From contig JAKFEE010000028.1 in the NCBI GenBank assembly GCA_036675815.1, positions 1-64,000 of the forward strand: 64,000 bases of DNA, read 5' to 3'. The position numbers and the translations under genes were made by a program. This document shows positions 9,804 through 17,899 of this stretch, one piece after another; position 1 is the stretch's first letter, and every line of letters starts with the position of its first letter. Under the pieces are notes generated by a model. The model made no database searches, was not told where the DNA came from, and saw nothing but the letters and a program-made list of their open reading frames with translations. The stretch is from JAKFEE01 sp036675815 (GTDB lineage: Bacteria > Pseudomonadota > Alphaproteobacteria > Rhodospirillales > Magnetospirillaceae).

Positions 9804-10211
9804 GTGCCGCCCCGCGCCGCTACCGCTCTCCTTGCCCTCGGGCTATCGCTCGGACTCGCCGCCTGCCAGCCGGGTGACGAGACCGCCGCGCTCGTCGTCG
9901 CGCCCCCGGCGGGCGCCGCGCCCGAGGCGGATGCGGTACCCGGCGGGGCGCCGCGGGACCTTGCCCTCGATCCGGCCAAGTTGACGGGCATGGCCTCGCC
10001 GCTGGTGCAGGCCGCCCTCGGCAACCCCAACTTTCGCCGGCGCGAGCGCGGTGTCGAGGTTTGGCAGTATTATGGGCCCGGCTGCGCGCTCGACCTCTTC
10101 CTGTACGAACAGGCCGGGCAGCAGCGGGTCGCGCATTATCAACTGCGCAGCCGCCCCCCGGGTGGCGTTCTCGATGGGGCTTGCTATCGACGCCTGGTGG
10201 AAGAGCGCTGA
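9804..10211 (+). CDS. Small putative lipoprotein
   Basis: 135 aa from GTG 9804. A signal peptide (MPPRAATALLALGLSLGLAAC) ends in a lipobox LAAC, so Cys at about residue 21 should be lipidated. An Ala/Pro linker follows, then a compact domain (LTGMASPLVQAALGNPNFRR, then VWQYYGPGCALDLFLYEQ) ending in CYRRL. The block 'LGxPxxxRREGxxxxWQYxxxxCxLDLFLY' is shared by small alphaproteobacterial lipoproteins of unknown role. It lies 11 bases after the bactofilin and is likely in the same operon. Confidence 0.75.
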   Translation: MPPRAATALLALGLSLGLAACQPGDETAALVVAPPAGAAPEADAVPGGAPRDLALDPAKLTGMASPLVQAALGNPNFRRRERGVEVWQYYGPGCALDLFLYEQAGQQRVAHYQLRSRPPGGVLDGACYRRLVEER

Positions 10212-10218
10212 TAGAGCG

Positions 10219-10270
10219 GAGCGCGGAGCTCCAGCCCCGCATCCGTGCGGACCTGGAGGTCGGCGCTCCG
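10219..10270. repeat. Dispersed palindrome family 1, copy B
   Basis: GGAGCGC (10219-10225) to GCGCTCC (10264-10270), 52 bases, same internal order as copy A including GACCTGGAGGTC. It forms a long imperfect hairpin directly after the lipoprotein stop and could serve as its transcription end. Confidence 0.8.
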
Positions 10271-10296
10271 CCTGACGGTGTCTTAGAGGCGGAATC

Positions 10297-10315
10297 GCTT
10301 TGGGATTCAAAGCGC
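10297..10315. other. Hairpin between palindrome copies B and C
   Basis: CGCTTTG (10297-10303) and CAAAGCG (10309-10315) form a perfect 7-bp stem around GGATT. Confidence 0.45.
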
Positions 10316-10320
10316 TGATG

Positions 10321-10361
10321 GAGCGCGGAGCTCCAGCTCCGCATTCCGCGTCCGCGCTCCG
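10321..10361. repeat. Dispersed palindrome family 1, copy C
   Basis: GGAGCGC at 10321 to GCGCTCC ending at 10361. The left arm is full length and the right arm is shortened compared with copies A and B. It lies 50 bases from copy B in the same orientation. Confidence 0.75.
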
Positions 10362-10387
10362 CTTGGCTGTACCTTACCTACCCAGAG

Positions 10388-11023
10388 CTACCCCGGTGTC
10401 TTGTGCGGGAACTCGCACAGGGTACGCACGACACAACGTGGGCAGTCGGGCTTCTTGGCTTTGCAGACATAGCGGCCGTGCAGGATCAGCCGATGATGCG
10501 CATCGTGCTTCCACTTGGCCGGCGTTATCCGCTCCAGCGCCTCTTCGACCGCCAATGGCGTCTTGCCGGGGGCGAGGCCGGTGCGGTTGGCGACGCGGAA
10601 CGCATGCGTGTCGACCGCGATCGTCGGCTCGCCGAAGGCGACGTTGAGCACGACATTTGCCGTCTTGCGGCCGACGCCCGGCAATGCTTCCAAGGCCGTG
10701 CGATCGTGCGGCACCTCGCCGCCGTGCCGCTCGACCAGGATAAGCGACAGGGCGATGAGGTTGCGCGCCTTGGTATTGAACAGCCCAATGGACGCAATGT
10801 AGGGCTTCACCCTCTCTTCGCCCAATGCCAGCAATTTCTGCGGCGTGTCGGCCACGGCGAACAAGGCGCGGGTCGCCCGGTTGACGCCGACATCGGTCGC
10901 CTGGGCCGAGAGCACCACCGCCATGAGGAGCGTGAACGGGTTGGTGAACTCGAGTTCGCTTTTCGGCGCCGGCATCGCCTCGGCAAGGCGGGCGTAGAAG
11001 GCCTCGACCTGATCCGGGGTCAT
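10388..11023 (-). CDS. nth: Endonuclease III (DNA glycosylase/AP lyase)
   Basis: 211 aa, standard length. It removes oxidised pyrimidines and cleaves the AP site in base excision repair. The helix-hairpin-helix LPGVGRKTANVV carries the catalytic Lys at residue 120, and VDTHAFRVANR carries the catalytic Asp at 138. The [4Fe-4S] ligands are Cys187, 194, 197 and 203 (C-X6-C-X2-C-X5-C). Its ATG overlaps the stop of the DUF2336 gene by 4 bases, making it the last gene of a three-gene overlapping unit. Confidence 0.97.
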   Translation of the reverse strand: MTPDQVEAFYARLAEAMPAPKSELEFTNPFTLLMAVVLSAQATDVGVNRATRALFAVADTPQKLLALGEERVKPYIASIGLFNTKARNLIALSLILVERHGGEVPHDRTALEALPGVGRKTANVVLNVAFGEPTIAVDTHAFRVANRTGLAPGKTPLAVEEALERITPAKWKHDAHHRLILHGRYVCKAKKPDCPRCVVRTLCEFPHKTPG

Positions 11024-12300
11024 GCGCCTTTCTCACTGAGGGTGGAGAAGAAATCGAGCTGCCACTCCATCTCCGCCGCATCCATGGGGTAGTCGCCGGC
11101 CACCGGGCAAACCACGTCGGCTGGCGGGATGCGGGCCAGCCGCAGTTGCAATTGCACCGCCAGCGCCATCGGCAGCTTGGCCCGCCACGCCAGCGCCACC
11201 ATGGCCCGGGCACTTTGCGTGACCACCACCTTCTGCACTAGTTCCAAGGGCAGCTCGCTGCGAAGGGCAAGCGCCGCCATGACGAAGTCGCGGTCGTTGG
11301 AGGCCAAGGCGCTCGCCACCATGACCTCGTCCAGCATTCCCCGCCGCATCAACTGCCGCGCCACCTCCAGCGGTCGCTCGCGCGGCGGCTTGGCCTTCCC
11401 GCCGCGGACGCTTGGCGGCCCAGGCTCATCGAGGCGCTTGCGCACCGCCATGGCGACCGCCGAGGCCGTCTCCTCGTCGATATCGCGGCGATCGAGCAGC
11501 GCCTGTACCAGATGGTCGGCGACGAAATGCGCCAGGCGCGCGGCGGCCCGCCGGGGCAGATTCGGCCGATGGACGAGCGGTGCGTGCCAGCTCTCGTGCT
11601 GGGGCGCGCGTTCGATCAGACAATCGAGGGTCGCCTCACGGATCTGCGCACTGGCGTTGCCCAGCAGCGCGGCGATGGCGGCAGGATCGTCGTTGGCGAC
11701 GATGGCGTCGGAGACGGCGGGGCCAACCGTCTCGCGGCGGGAGATCGCCACCAACGCCCCCGATGCCGGTTGGCTGGCGATGATTTCCAGCAAATCCTGG
11801 TCGGTCAGCACCGGCGAGAATTCCAGCACCGGCGCCGACACGGCCAGTTCGGCGTCGTGAGCGAGCCGACGGATCACGCCGGGCGGCACCTCCGCCATGT
11901 CCTTGAGGGCTTCGGCCAGGATCTGGCGGACCCGCAAGGCCTGGTCGCGGGCCAGAAGCAGCAAGCTCTCATAGGTCATGCGCCGCAGCCGGTCCTGCTC
12001 CTCGGCCGACAGGCCGGGCGCCAGGCGGGCCAGCTTGGCGGCAAGGCCCGAGCGCACCCCCTCGTCGCCATCCATGGCGAGCATCAAATTGGCTTGCGCC
12101 GGCGTGACGCCGTTGGCGGCAATTTCGCGCCGCACGGCGGCATCCGGGTCGTCGGCCAGGTAATAAAGCAGTTCGGGGGCGGTATCGGCGCGCGCGCCCA
12201 GTCGGCGGCGCACTTGGGGATCGCCGCTCCGGGCAAGCCCAGCGGCCTCGGCATGGCTCGGCGATTCGCCGTCGCCGAACAGACGGCGCAGCAGGCTCAT
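11020..12300 (-). CDS. DUF2336 protein (HEAT-like helical repeats)
   Basis: 426 aa from ATG 12300 (MSLLRRLFGDGE); the frame extends further upstream but this start overlaps the GGDEF stop as ATGA. The sequence is almost all helical, with repeated units such as SGDPQVRRRLGARADTAPEL, LLYYLADDPDAAVRREIAAN and LALRSELPLELVQKVV. DUF2336 is common in Rhodospirillales and Rhizobiales and has no assigned function. Its tight coupling to a diguanylate cyclase suggests a signalling or scaffold partner. Confidence 0.85.
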   Translation of the reverse strand: MSLLRRLFGDGESPSHAEAAGLARSGDPQVRRRLGARADTAPELLYYLADDPDAAVRREIAANGVTPAQANLMLAMDGDEGVRSGLAAKLARLAPGLSAEEQDRLRRMTYESLLLLARDQALRVRQILAEALKDMAEVPPGVIRRLAHDAELAVSAPVLEFSPVLTDQDLLEIIASQPASGALVAISRRETVGPAVSDAIVANDDPAAIAALLGNASAQIREATLDCLIERAPQHESWHAPLVHRPNLPRRAAARLAHFVADHLVQALLDRRDIDEETASAVAMAVRKRLDEPGPPSVRGGKAKPPRERPLEVARQLMRRGMLDEVMVASALASNDRDFVMAALALRSELPLELVQKVVVTQSARAMVALAWRAKLPMALAVQLQLRLARIPPADVVCPVAGDYPMDAAEMEWQLDFFSTLSEKGA

Positions 12301-13964
12301 GGCCGCGGCTCCTGGCGATCGGCCGGCGCGGCCAGCGCCCACCCGCCCTTGCCGACGCGCTTGGCCTGGTACATGGCGAGATCGGCGCGCGCGACCAGGG
12401 CCTCCAGGCTCTCGGGCCGCTGCGGATCGTGTACGGCGAGACCGAGCGAGACGTGCAGCGGCTGGCTCGGATCACCGGAATAGCGCTCGAGCGCCTTCGC
12501 AGCGGTGAGCAACGCGTTGCAGCGATCGACGGCGGTTCCCTGATCGGCGCCTTCCAGCCATACGGCGAACTCGTCGCCGCCGAGGCGCGCCACGAGGTCG
12601 ACGGGGCGGGTGTTGCGCACCAGAATGTCGCGCACCTCGATCAGCGCTTCGTCGCCCTTGGCGTGGCCGTAGGCATCGTTGACCAGCTTGAAATTGTCGA
12701 GGTCGCAATAGATCAGCGCGGCGAAACGGCCGTCATGGGCCAGCCGCTGGTAGCGGCGCTCGAGCTCCTCGAAAAAGGCGCGGCGGTTGAACAGGCCGGT
12801 CAGCGCATCGGTGCGCGACAGCATGAGGATGCGCTCGTGATTGGCAATCTGCTCGATGGCGATGCCGATCTGCGTGGCGACGCTATCGCACAGCAGACGA
12901 TCGTCATCGGACCACGCCAACTGGTCCATGCCGCGCCACAGGCAGACGGCGCCGTTGACCCCACGACCGTGGGCGGTGATCGCCGCCAGCACCCGTTCCC
13001 CATCATGCGCCTCGTAGTGGTCGTCACGCGCCAGCGCGGCGGCGACGTTCGCCGGGTCGCCGGCGCCGCCGTGCTGTGCCGCCACGGCGAGCGCGTCCCG
13101 GGCGCCGCCGGTACGCATGATCTGGCAGCCGCGCGCGCCGACGGCGCGGGCCGTGGCCTCGGCCGCGGCGGCGAGCATGTCCGCAGGGTCGACGACATCC
13201 CGAATGGCGCGAACGATATACGTCAGCAGGCGCTCGCGATTGCTGGCGCGAGCCAATGCCGCGTCGCGTGCCCGTGCATGGGTGACGTCACGACAGACGC
13301 CGCGCGCCCCGCGCCACTCGCCGGCCGGGCCGCGCAGCGGCGCCGCCGCGGCAATCAGGCAGGCGAGGCTGCCGTCGGCACATCGCATCCAGATCTCCGC
13401 CCCCTCGACGGCGTGTTCGGCCAGGAACGGCGACGGCAATTCGCTATCGGCCTGGACGACCAGGAAATCCGCCGGCACCCGCCCGATCAGGGCATCGGCC
13501 GGATAGCCGAGCGCCCCCCGCGGCGATACGAAAACGAACCTGCCGTTGGCGCCGAGCTCCCAGGCGAAGTCGCTGGAGATCTCGACGAGATCCTTGTAGC
13601 GCTGGCGCGATTCGAATAGGGCTGTGCGCAAGCTGCGCTCGAAGGTGACGTCCTTGGCCAACACCAGGGCACGCTCGCTCTCGACCGGCAGAACCGTGCA
13701 CTCGAACTGCTTGGGCGCCGCCTGCGCCGGCAGCGCCACCATCCCGGTCGCCGCCCGCCGGTCGCGAACCATCCGCACGACGTCGGGGCCGAAACCGGAT
13801 TGGATCGCCACCGCCAACTCGGCCGCGGCGGCGTTGGCGGCAACGACACGGCCCGCCGTGTCGACGACCAACGCCGGCTCGGCGAACGCCGCCAGCGCAT
13901 CGGCAACCGTCACCAACGGCGGAAGGGCGGCAAAGGACGATGGATCAACAGAGTCTGTAGGCAT
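12297..13964 (-). CDS. PAS-GAF diguanylate cyclase (GGDEF)
   Basis: 555 aa, no transmembrane segment. Order: a PAS-like N-terminal module (about 20-110), a second PAS (about 118-235, YKDLVEISSDFAWELGANGR), a GAF domain (about 250-390) and a GGDEF domain (about 395-545). The active-site motif GGDEF is at residues 462-466 with RLGGDEFAVWLEG intact, and an allosteric I-site RPVD lies at 453-456, five residues upstream. It should make c-di-GMP from GTP and be product-inhibited. It heads an overlapping operon with DUF2336 and nth and is divergent from the HAD gene. Confidence 0.93.
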   Translation of the reverse strand: MPTDSVDPSSFAALPPLVTVADALAAFAEPALVVDTAGRVVAANAAAAELAVAIQSGFGPDVVRMVRDRRAATGMVALPAQAAPKQFECTVLPVESERALVLAKDVTFERSLRTALFESRQRYKDLVEISSDFAWELGANGRFVFVSPRGALGYPADALIGRVPADFLVVQADSELPSPFLAEHAVEGAEIWMRCADGSLACLIAAAAPLRGPAGEWRGARGVCRDVTHARARDAALARASNRERLLTYIVRAIRDVVDPADMLAAAAEATARAVGARGCQIMRTGGARDALAVAAQHGGAGDPANVAAALARDDHYEAHDGERVLAAITAHGRGVNGAVCLWRGMDQLAWSDDDRLLCDSVATQIGIAIEQIANHERILMLSRTDALTGLFNRRAFFEELERRYQRLAHDGRFAALIYCDLDNFKLVNDAYGHAKGDEALIEVRDILVRNTRPVDLVARLGGDEFAVWLEGADQGTAVDRCNALLTAAKALERYSGDPSQPLHVSLGLAVHDPQRPESLEALVARADLAMYQAKRVGKGGWALAAPADRQEPRP

Positions 13965-14089
13965 GCTTCATGCGACGAAGAGACACTGACGCCCATTGCA
14001 ACCAAAAGCACACTTGCTTCACAGTCACATGGCCCGTACCTAATTATCCCATGGATAGAGAAAATATCACTGGATTTTCGTCGAGTGCG

Positions 14090-14776
14090 ATGGATCGCCT
14101 CGATGCCTGGGTTTTCGACCTCGACAACACGCTTTACCCCGCCTCGGGCACATTGTTCCCGCAGATCGACGTCCGCATGCGGCAGTTCATCGCCGAAAGG
14201 CTGAATCTGCCGTCCGACGACGCCTTTCGGCTGCAGAAGCGCTATTATCGCGAATTCGGCACCACCTTGCGCGGCCTCATGGTGTGCCACGCCATCGAGC
14301 CGGACGAGTTCCTCGATTTCGTCCATCACATCGACTGTACGGTGCTGCAGCCATGCCAGCGCCTGACGGCGGCGCTGGCCAGCCTGCCTGGGCGCAAGCT
14401 GGTGTTCACCAACGGCACCGAACGCCATGCCCTCAATGTTCTCGACCGGTTGGGCATCAGCCAGCATTTCGAGGGTATTTTCGACATCCGCGCCGCCGCC
14501 TACCTGCCGAAGCCGCAGCCCGAGACCTATGACCTGATGGTCCGCCGCCATGGCATTTCCCCCCGCCAGGCGGCGATGTTCGAGGACATTCCGCGCAATC
14601 TGCGCCCCGCTGCCGCCATCGGCATGACCACGGTGTGGGTGCGCGAGGAAAACCATCCCGACGCCGCCCTCGTCACCGTTGCCCCCGACGAGGATTTGTC
14701 CCACATCCACCACGTCACCGACGATCTCGCGGGGTGGTTGGGCCACGTGAACCACGGCTGCCCCGCCGGACGTTGA
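14090..14776 (+). CDS. HAD-superfamily pyrimidine 5'-nucleotidase
   Basis: 228 aa from ATG 14090 (MDRLDAWVFDLDNTLYPASG), which matches the usual length; ATG 14051 in the same frame is an alternative. Motif I is DLDNTLY (nucleophile Asp), motif II VFTNGT, and motif III KPQPETYDLM followed by FEDIPRNL. This subgroup (SDT1/YjjG-like) dephosphorylates UMP/CMP or other small phosphates. The dapD promoter lies across its stop codon. Confidence 0.85.
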   Translation: MDRLDAWVFDLDNTLYPASGTLFPQIDVRMRQFIAERLNLPSDDAFRLQKRYYREFGTTLRGLMVCHAIEPDEFLDFVHHIDCTVLQPCQRLTAALASLPGRKLVFTNGTERHALNVLDRLGISQHFEGIFDIRAAAYLPKPQPETYDLMVRRHGISPRQAAMFEDIPRNLRPAAAIGMTTVWVREENHPDAALVTVAPDEDLSHIHHVTDDLAGWLGHVNHGCPAGR

Positions 14777-14800
14777 CACGCCGGGTGTCGCGGCTATTGT
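14773..14800 (+). promoter_or_regulatory. Predicted sigma-70 promoter for dapD
   Basis: Consensus -35 TTGACA (14773-14778), a 16-base spacer and -10 TATTGT (14795-14800), 28 bases before the dapD start. The -35 overlaps the stop codon of the nucleotidase gene. Position and boxes fit a dap operon promoter. Confidence 0.6.
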
Positions 14801-14828
14801 CTGCGCACCGTCAACAAGGGGCGAGCCG

Positions 14829-15671
14829 ATGACCTACGACAGCCTGCAGCGTACCATCGAAGCGGCATGGGACGCGCGCGACACCGTCAACACCGCCACC
14901 AGCGGCGACATGCGCGACGCCGTCGATGCCGCCCTCGACGGCCTGGATGGCGGCAGCTTGCGTGTCGCCGAAAAGGTCGATGACCGGTGGCGGGTGAACC
15001 AGTGGCTGAAGAAGGCGGTGCTGCTGTCGTTCCGGCTCAATGACATGACCACCATCGCCGGCGGCCCGGCCGGGGCGCCATGGTTCGACAAGGTGCCGTC
15101 GAAGTTCGACGGCTGGGATGAGGCACGCTTTCGCGCCGCCGGCTTTCGCGCCGTACCCAACTGCGTCGTGCGCCGCTCCGCCTACATCGCCCCCGGCGTG
15201 GTGCTGATGCCGAGCTTCGTCAACCTCGGCGCCTACGTCGACTCGGGGACCATGGTCGACACCTGGGCCACCGTCGGCTCCTGCGCCCAGATCGGCAAGA
15301 ACGTGCACATCTCGGGCGGCGCCGGCATCGGCGGCGTGCTCGAGCCGCTGCAGGCCGGGCCGGTGATCATCGAGGACAACTGCTTCATCGGCGCCCGCGC
15401 CGAGGTGGCCGAGGGCGTGGTGGTCGAGACCGGCGCCGTGCTGTCGATGGGCGTCTACATCGGCGCCTCGACCAAGATCGTCGACCGCGCCACCGGCGAG
15501 GTATTCATGGGCCGGGTGCCGGCCTATTCGGTGGTCGTGTCGGGGACCATGCCCGGCAAGCCGCTGCCCGACGGCACGCCGGGGCCGGGGCTCTACTGCG
15601 CCGTCATCGTCAAGCGCGTCGACGAGAAGACCCGCTCGAAGGTGTCTATCAACGAACTGTTGCGCGATTGA
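14829..15671 (+). CDS. dapD: 2,3,4,5-tetrahydropyridine-2,6-dicarboxylate N-succinyltransferase
   Basis: 280 aa, standard DapD. It transfers succinyl from succinyl-CoA to tetrahydrodipicolinate in lysine/meso-DAP synthesis. An alpha-helical N-terminal domain is followed by left-handed beta-helix hexapeptides (GAYVDSGTMVDTWATVGSCA, IGKNVHISGGAGIGG). The conserved YCAVIVKRVDEKTRSKVSIN end is present. Its stop overlaps the TTG start of dapE, so the pair is translationally coupled. Confidence 0.97.
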   Translation: MTYDSLQRTIEAAWDARDTVNTATSGDMRDAVDAALDGLDGGSLRVAEKVDDRWRVNQWLKKAVLLSFRLNDMTTIAGGPAGAPWFDKVPSKFDGWDEARFRAAGFRAVPNCVVRRSAYIAPGVVLMPSFVNLGAYVDSGTMVDTWATVGSCAQIGKNVHISGGAGIGGVLEPLQAGPVIIEDNCFIGARAEVAEGVVVETGAVLSMGVYIGASTKIVDRATGEVFMGRVPAYSVVVSGTMPGKPLPDGTPGPGLYCAVIVKRVDEKTRSKVSINELLRD

Positions 15672-16822
15672 GCGAGAGCGATCCCAGGAACCCGCTGCCG
15701 CTGGCGCAGGCGTTGATCCGCTGCGCCAGCGTCACGCCCGCCGACGCGGGAGCGCTCGACGTGCTCGAGGCGGCACTGAGCGATCTCGGTTTCCGCTGCC
15801 GGCGCCTGCCCTTCGGCGGCGACGGCCGACCGACCATCGACAACCTCTACGCCCGTCTGGGCAGCGAGGGGCCGAATTTCTGCTTCGCCGGCCACACCGA
15901 CGTGGTGCCCGCCGGCCAGGGCTGGACGGCGGAGCCCTTTGCCGGCGAGGTGCGCAGCGATCAGTTGTTCGGCCGCGGCGCCACCGACATGAAGGGGGCC
16001 GTCGCCTGCTTCGTCGCCGCCGTCGCCCGTTTTCTCGCCGCTGGACAGCCCAGGGGCTCGATCAGCCTGCTGATCACCGGCGACGAGGAAGGGCCGGCAG
16101 TCGACGGCACCGTGCGCGTGCTGCGCTGGCTGGCCGACAACGGCGAAACGCTCGATGCGTGCCTGGTGGGCGAGCCGACCAACCCGGCGGCGCTGGGCGA
16201 CATGGTCAAGATCGGCCGCCGCGGCAGCCTGAACGGCCGCCTGACCGTTCACGGCACGCAGGGCCATTCGGCCTATCCGCATCTGGCCGACAATCCGATC
16301 CCGCACCTGCTGCGCATGCTGCAGGCGTTGACGGATGAGCAACTCGACGCCGGCACCGAGCATTTCCAGGCGTCGACGCTGGTGTTGACCTCCGTCGACG
16401 TCGGCAATCCGGCGACCAATATCATCCCCGCCGAGGCGCGCGCCGCCTTCAACATCCGCTTCAACGACCTGCATACCGGTGACAGCCTGGAGGCATGGCT
16501 GCGCCAGCGCCTCGACGCCATCGGCGGCCGCTATGCCCTAGCGATCGAGGTGTCGGGCGAGGCCTTCCTGACCCCGCCCGGCCGATTCAGCGACCTGCTC
16601 GGCGATGCCATCCGCACGGTGACCGGCAGAACGCCGGAACTCAGCACCTCCGGCGGTACCTCGGACGCGCGTTTCATCAAGAATTTCTGCCCGGTAGCCG
16701 AGTTCGGCCTCGTCGGCCAGACGATGCACAAGGCCGACGAGCGGGTCGCGCTTGCCGACCTGGAACAACTGACCCAAGTCTACGAAATGGTGTTGCGCGG
16801 TTTTTTCGGGCAACCATGCTGA
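15668..16822 (+). CDS. dapE: Succinyl-diaminopimelate desuccinylase
   Basis: 384 aa M20 zinc peptidase-fold enzyme producing LL-DAP and succinate. Metal and catalytic blocks are FAGHTDVVP (first His and catalytic Asp), GATDMKG (bridging Asp), GDEEGPA (catalytic Glu and ligand) and the C-terminal His in TMHKADE. The central dimerisation domain carries GTQGHSAYPHLADNP. TTG 15668 is the start that gives MSESDPRNPLPLAQ and overlaps the dapD stop (TTGA). The next gene overlaps its end by 7 bases. Confidence 0.96.
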   Translation: MSESDPRNPLPLAQALIRCASVTPADAGALDVLEAALSDLGFRCRRLPFGGDGRPTIDNLYARLGSEGPNFCFAGHTDVVPAGQGWTAEPFAGEVRSDQLFGRGATDMKGAVACFVAAVARFLAAGQPRGSISLLITGDEEGPAVDGTVRVLRWLADNGETLDACLVGEPTNPAALGDMVKIGRRGSLNGRLTVHGTQGHSAYPHLADNPIPHLLRMLQALTDEQLDAGTEHFQASTLVLTSVDVGNPATNIIPAEARAAFNIRFNDLHTGDSLEAWLRQRLDAIGGRYALAIEVSGEAFLTPPGRFSDLLGDAIRTVTGRTPELSTSGGTSDARFIKNFCPVAEFGLVGQTMHKADERVALADLEQLTQVYEMVLRGFFGQPC

Positions 16823-17382
16823 CCGGCCGATATCTGGCCCTCGTGTTCCGCGCCACCCTGCGGATCGTCAAACTGCGGGCGGACGGGATCGCGCTGTTCG
16901 AGGGCACGCCAGGTGGATTCTGGCGGTCGTTCTGGGCGGCCGGCTTACTTGCGCCGCTGTTCTTCGTGACGCTGTTGCTCGAGGCTTCGCACATCGAGGA
17001 CGGCACCGCGGCGACGCGGCTCGTGCTGGTGCAGGCCATCGCCTATGTCGTCAACTGGGTCGCCTATCCGCTGTTGATGGTCTACGTCGCCGACCTCCTG
17101 CAGCGCGGGCCGCATTATTTCCGCTACATGGTGGCGTACAACTGGTTTCGGCTGGTCGAGGCAGCGGCGATCTATCCGCTGGTGCTGCTGGCGGCGGCCG
17201 GCGCCGTCGACGTCGATGCCCTCGCCTTTTTCAGCTTGATCGCCCTGTCGGCGATGCTGCTCTACGACTGGTTCATCGCCAAGGCGGCGCTGGATGTCGA
17301 CGGCACCGCCGCCGCCGGCCTCGTCTTGATAGCCTTCCTGCTCAGTTTGGTGATCCGCGGCGTGGCGGAGACGCTGGCCTGA
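16816..17382 (+). CDS. Conserved membrane protein of the dap operon
   Basis: 188 aa from ATG 16816, overlapping the dapE stop by 7 bases. About five hydrophobic segments can be seen (FWAAGLLAPLFFVTLLLE, LVQAIAYVVNWVAYPLLMVY, AAAIYPLVLLAAAGAV, LAFFSLIALSAMLLYDW, AAAGLVLIAFLLSLVIRG). There is no catalytic motif. Proteins of this size and layout follow dapE in several Rhodospirillales, but no function is known. It may simply share the operon. Confidence 0.8.
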   Translation: MLTGRYLALVFRATLRIVKLRADGIALFEGTPGGFWRSFWAAGLLAPLFFVTLLLEASHIEDGTAATRLVLVQAIAYVVNWVAYPLLMVYVADLLQRGPHYFRYMVAYNWFRLVEAAAIYPLVLLAAAGAVDVDALAFFSLIALSAMLLYDWFIAKAALDVDGTAAAGLVLIAFLLSLVIRGVAETLA

Positions 17383-17405
17383 GCTCGGGCCGGATGCCCT
17401 CAGGC
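17377..17405. terminator. Bidirectional hairpin between convergent genes
   Basis: GCCTGAG (17377-17383) pairs with CTCAGGC (17399-17405), and GGGC (17387-17390) with GCCC (17396-17399) can form inside as a partly competing stem. It spans the stop codons of both the dap-operon membrane protein and gcrA, so it can end transcription from both sides. Confidence 0.55.
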
Positions 17406-17741
17406 GGCATCCTCGCGGCGGGAGGGGCGATGATAGGCGCGGGCGACGTGCTCGGGGCAGTAGGGCTTGCCCGCCATGATCGGCTTGCCGCAGAAATGAA
17501 AGCCCGGCTCGCCCGGATGCCCCTCCGGCCAGCGGCAGCAATGCGCCGTCATTTCGACCACCTTGGCTGTCTTTTTCGGCGCCACGCCGATCGGTGACTG
17601 CCGCTCGGGCAAGCCGAGGCGATGGGCCTTGCCAACCACCGCGTTCTTGGTGATGCCGAGCTCCTTGCCGATCTGAGCGGTCGGCAGCCCCGTCGCCCAA
17701 AGCCGGGTCAGCATCTCCACTCGTTCTGGGGTCCAGGTCAT
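17400..17741 (-). CDS. gcrA: GcrA cell-cycle regulator
   Basis: 113 aa. The N-terminal DNA-binding helices MTWTPERVEMLTRLWATGLP and IGKELGITKNAVVGKAHRLGL are the GcrA signature, and the C-terminal sigma-70-binding part keeps CRWPEGHPGEPGFHFCG and YCPEHVARAY. GcrA binds sigma-70 and activates promoters carrying CcrM-methylated GANTC. It is shorter than the Caulobacter protein (about 173 aa), lacking most of the acidic linker. The end RPSRREDAA is typical. Confidence 0.93.
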   Translation of the reverse strand: MTWTPERVEMLTRLWATGLPTAQIGKELGITKNAVVGKAHRLGLPERQSPIGVAPKKTAKVVEMTAHCCRWPEGHPGEPGFHFCGKPIMAGKPYCPEHVARAYHRPSRREDAA

Positions 17742-17860
17742 AACCAGCCTCGTCTAAATCGCTGCGTGATGGGCACCGGCCACACCAAATAAGGTAGCAC
17801 CACCACCAATGAGCGACAAGATTTTGATGGCCGAGATTCGACAAAAGAGAGGGTTGACAC

Positions 17861-17888
17861 GGAGCGCGGCGGTCCAGCTCCGCGCTCC
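17861..17888. repeat. Dispersed palindrome family 1, short copy D
   Basis: GGAGCGC (17861-17867) to GCGCTCC (17882-17888), only 28 bases. The inner arm is largely lost but GTCCAGCTCCGC is kept. It lies between the gcrA start and the stop of the MBL hydrolase. Confidence 0.65.
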
Positions 17889-17899
17889 GGTTTCATCGC

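Noticed and set aside
14014..14047. TTGCTT plus TAATTAT as a promoter for the HAD nucleotidase
   Set aside because: The spacer would be 21 bases, too long for a normal sigma-70 promoter.
17854..17859. Perfect TTGACA as a promoter -35
   Set aside because: It points on the plus strand into the 3' end of a minus-strand gene, has no -10 at the right distance, and abuts the palindromic repeat.
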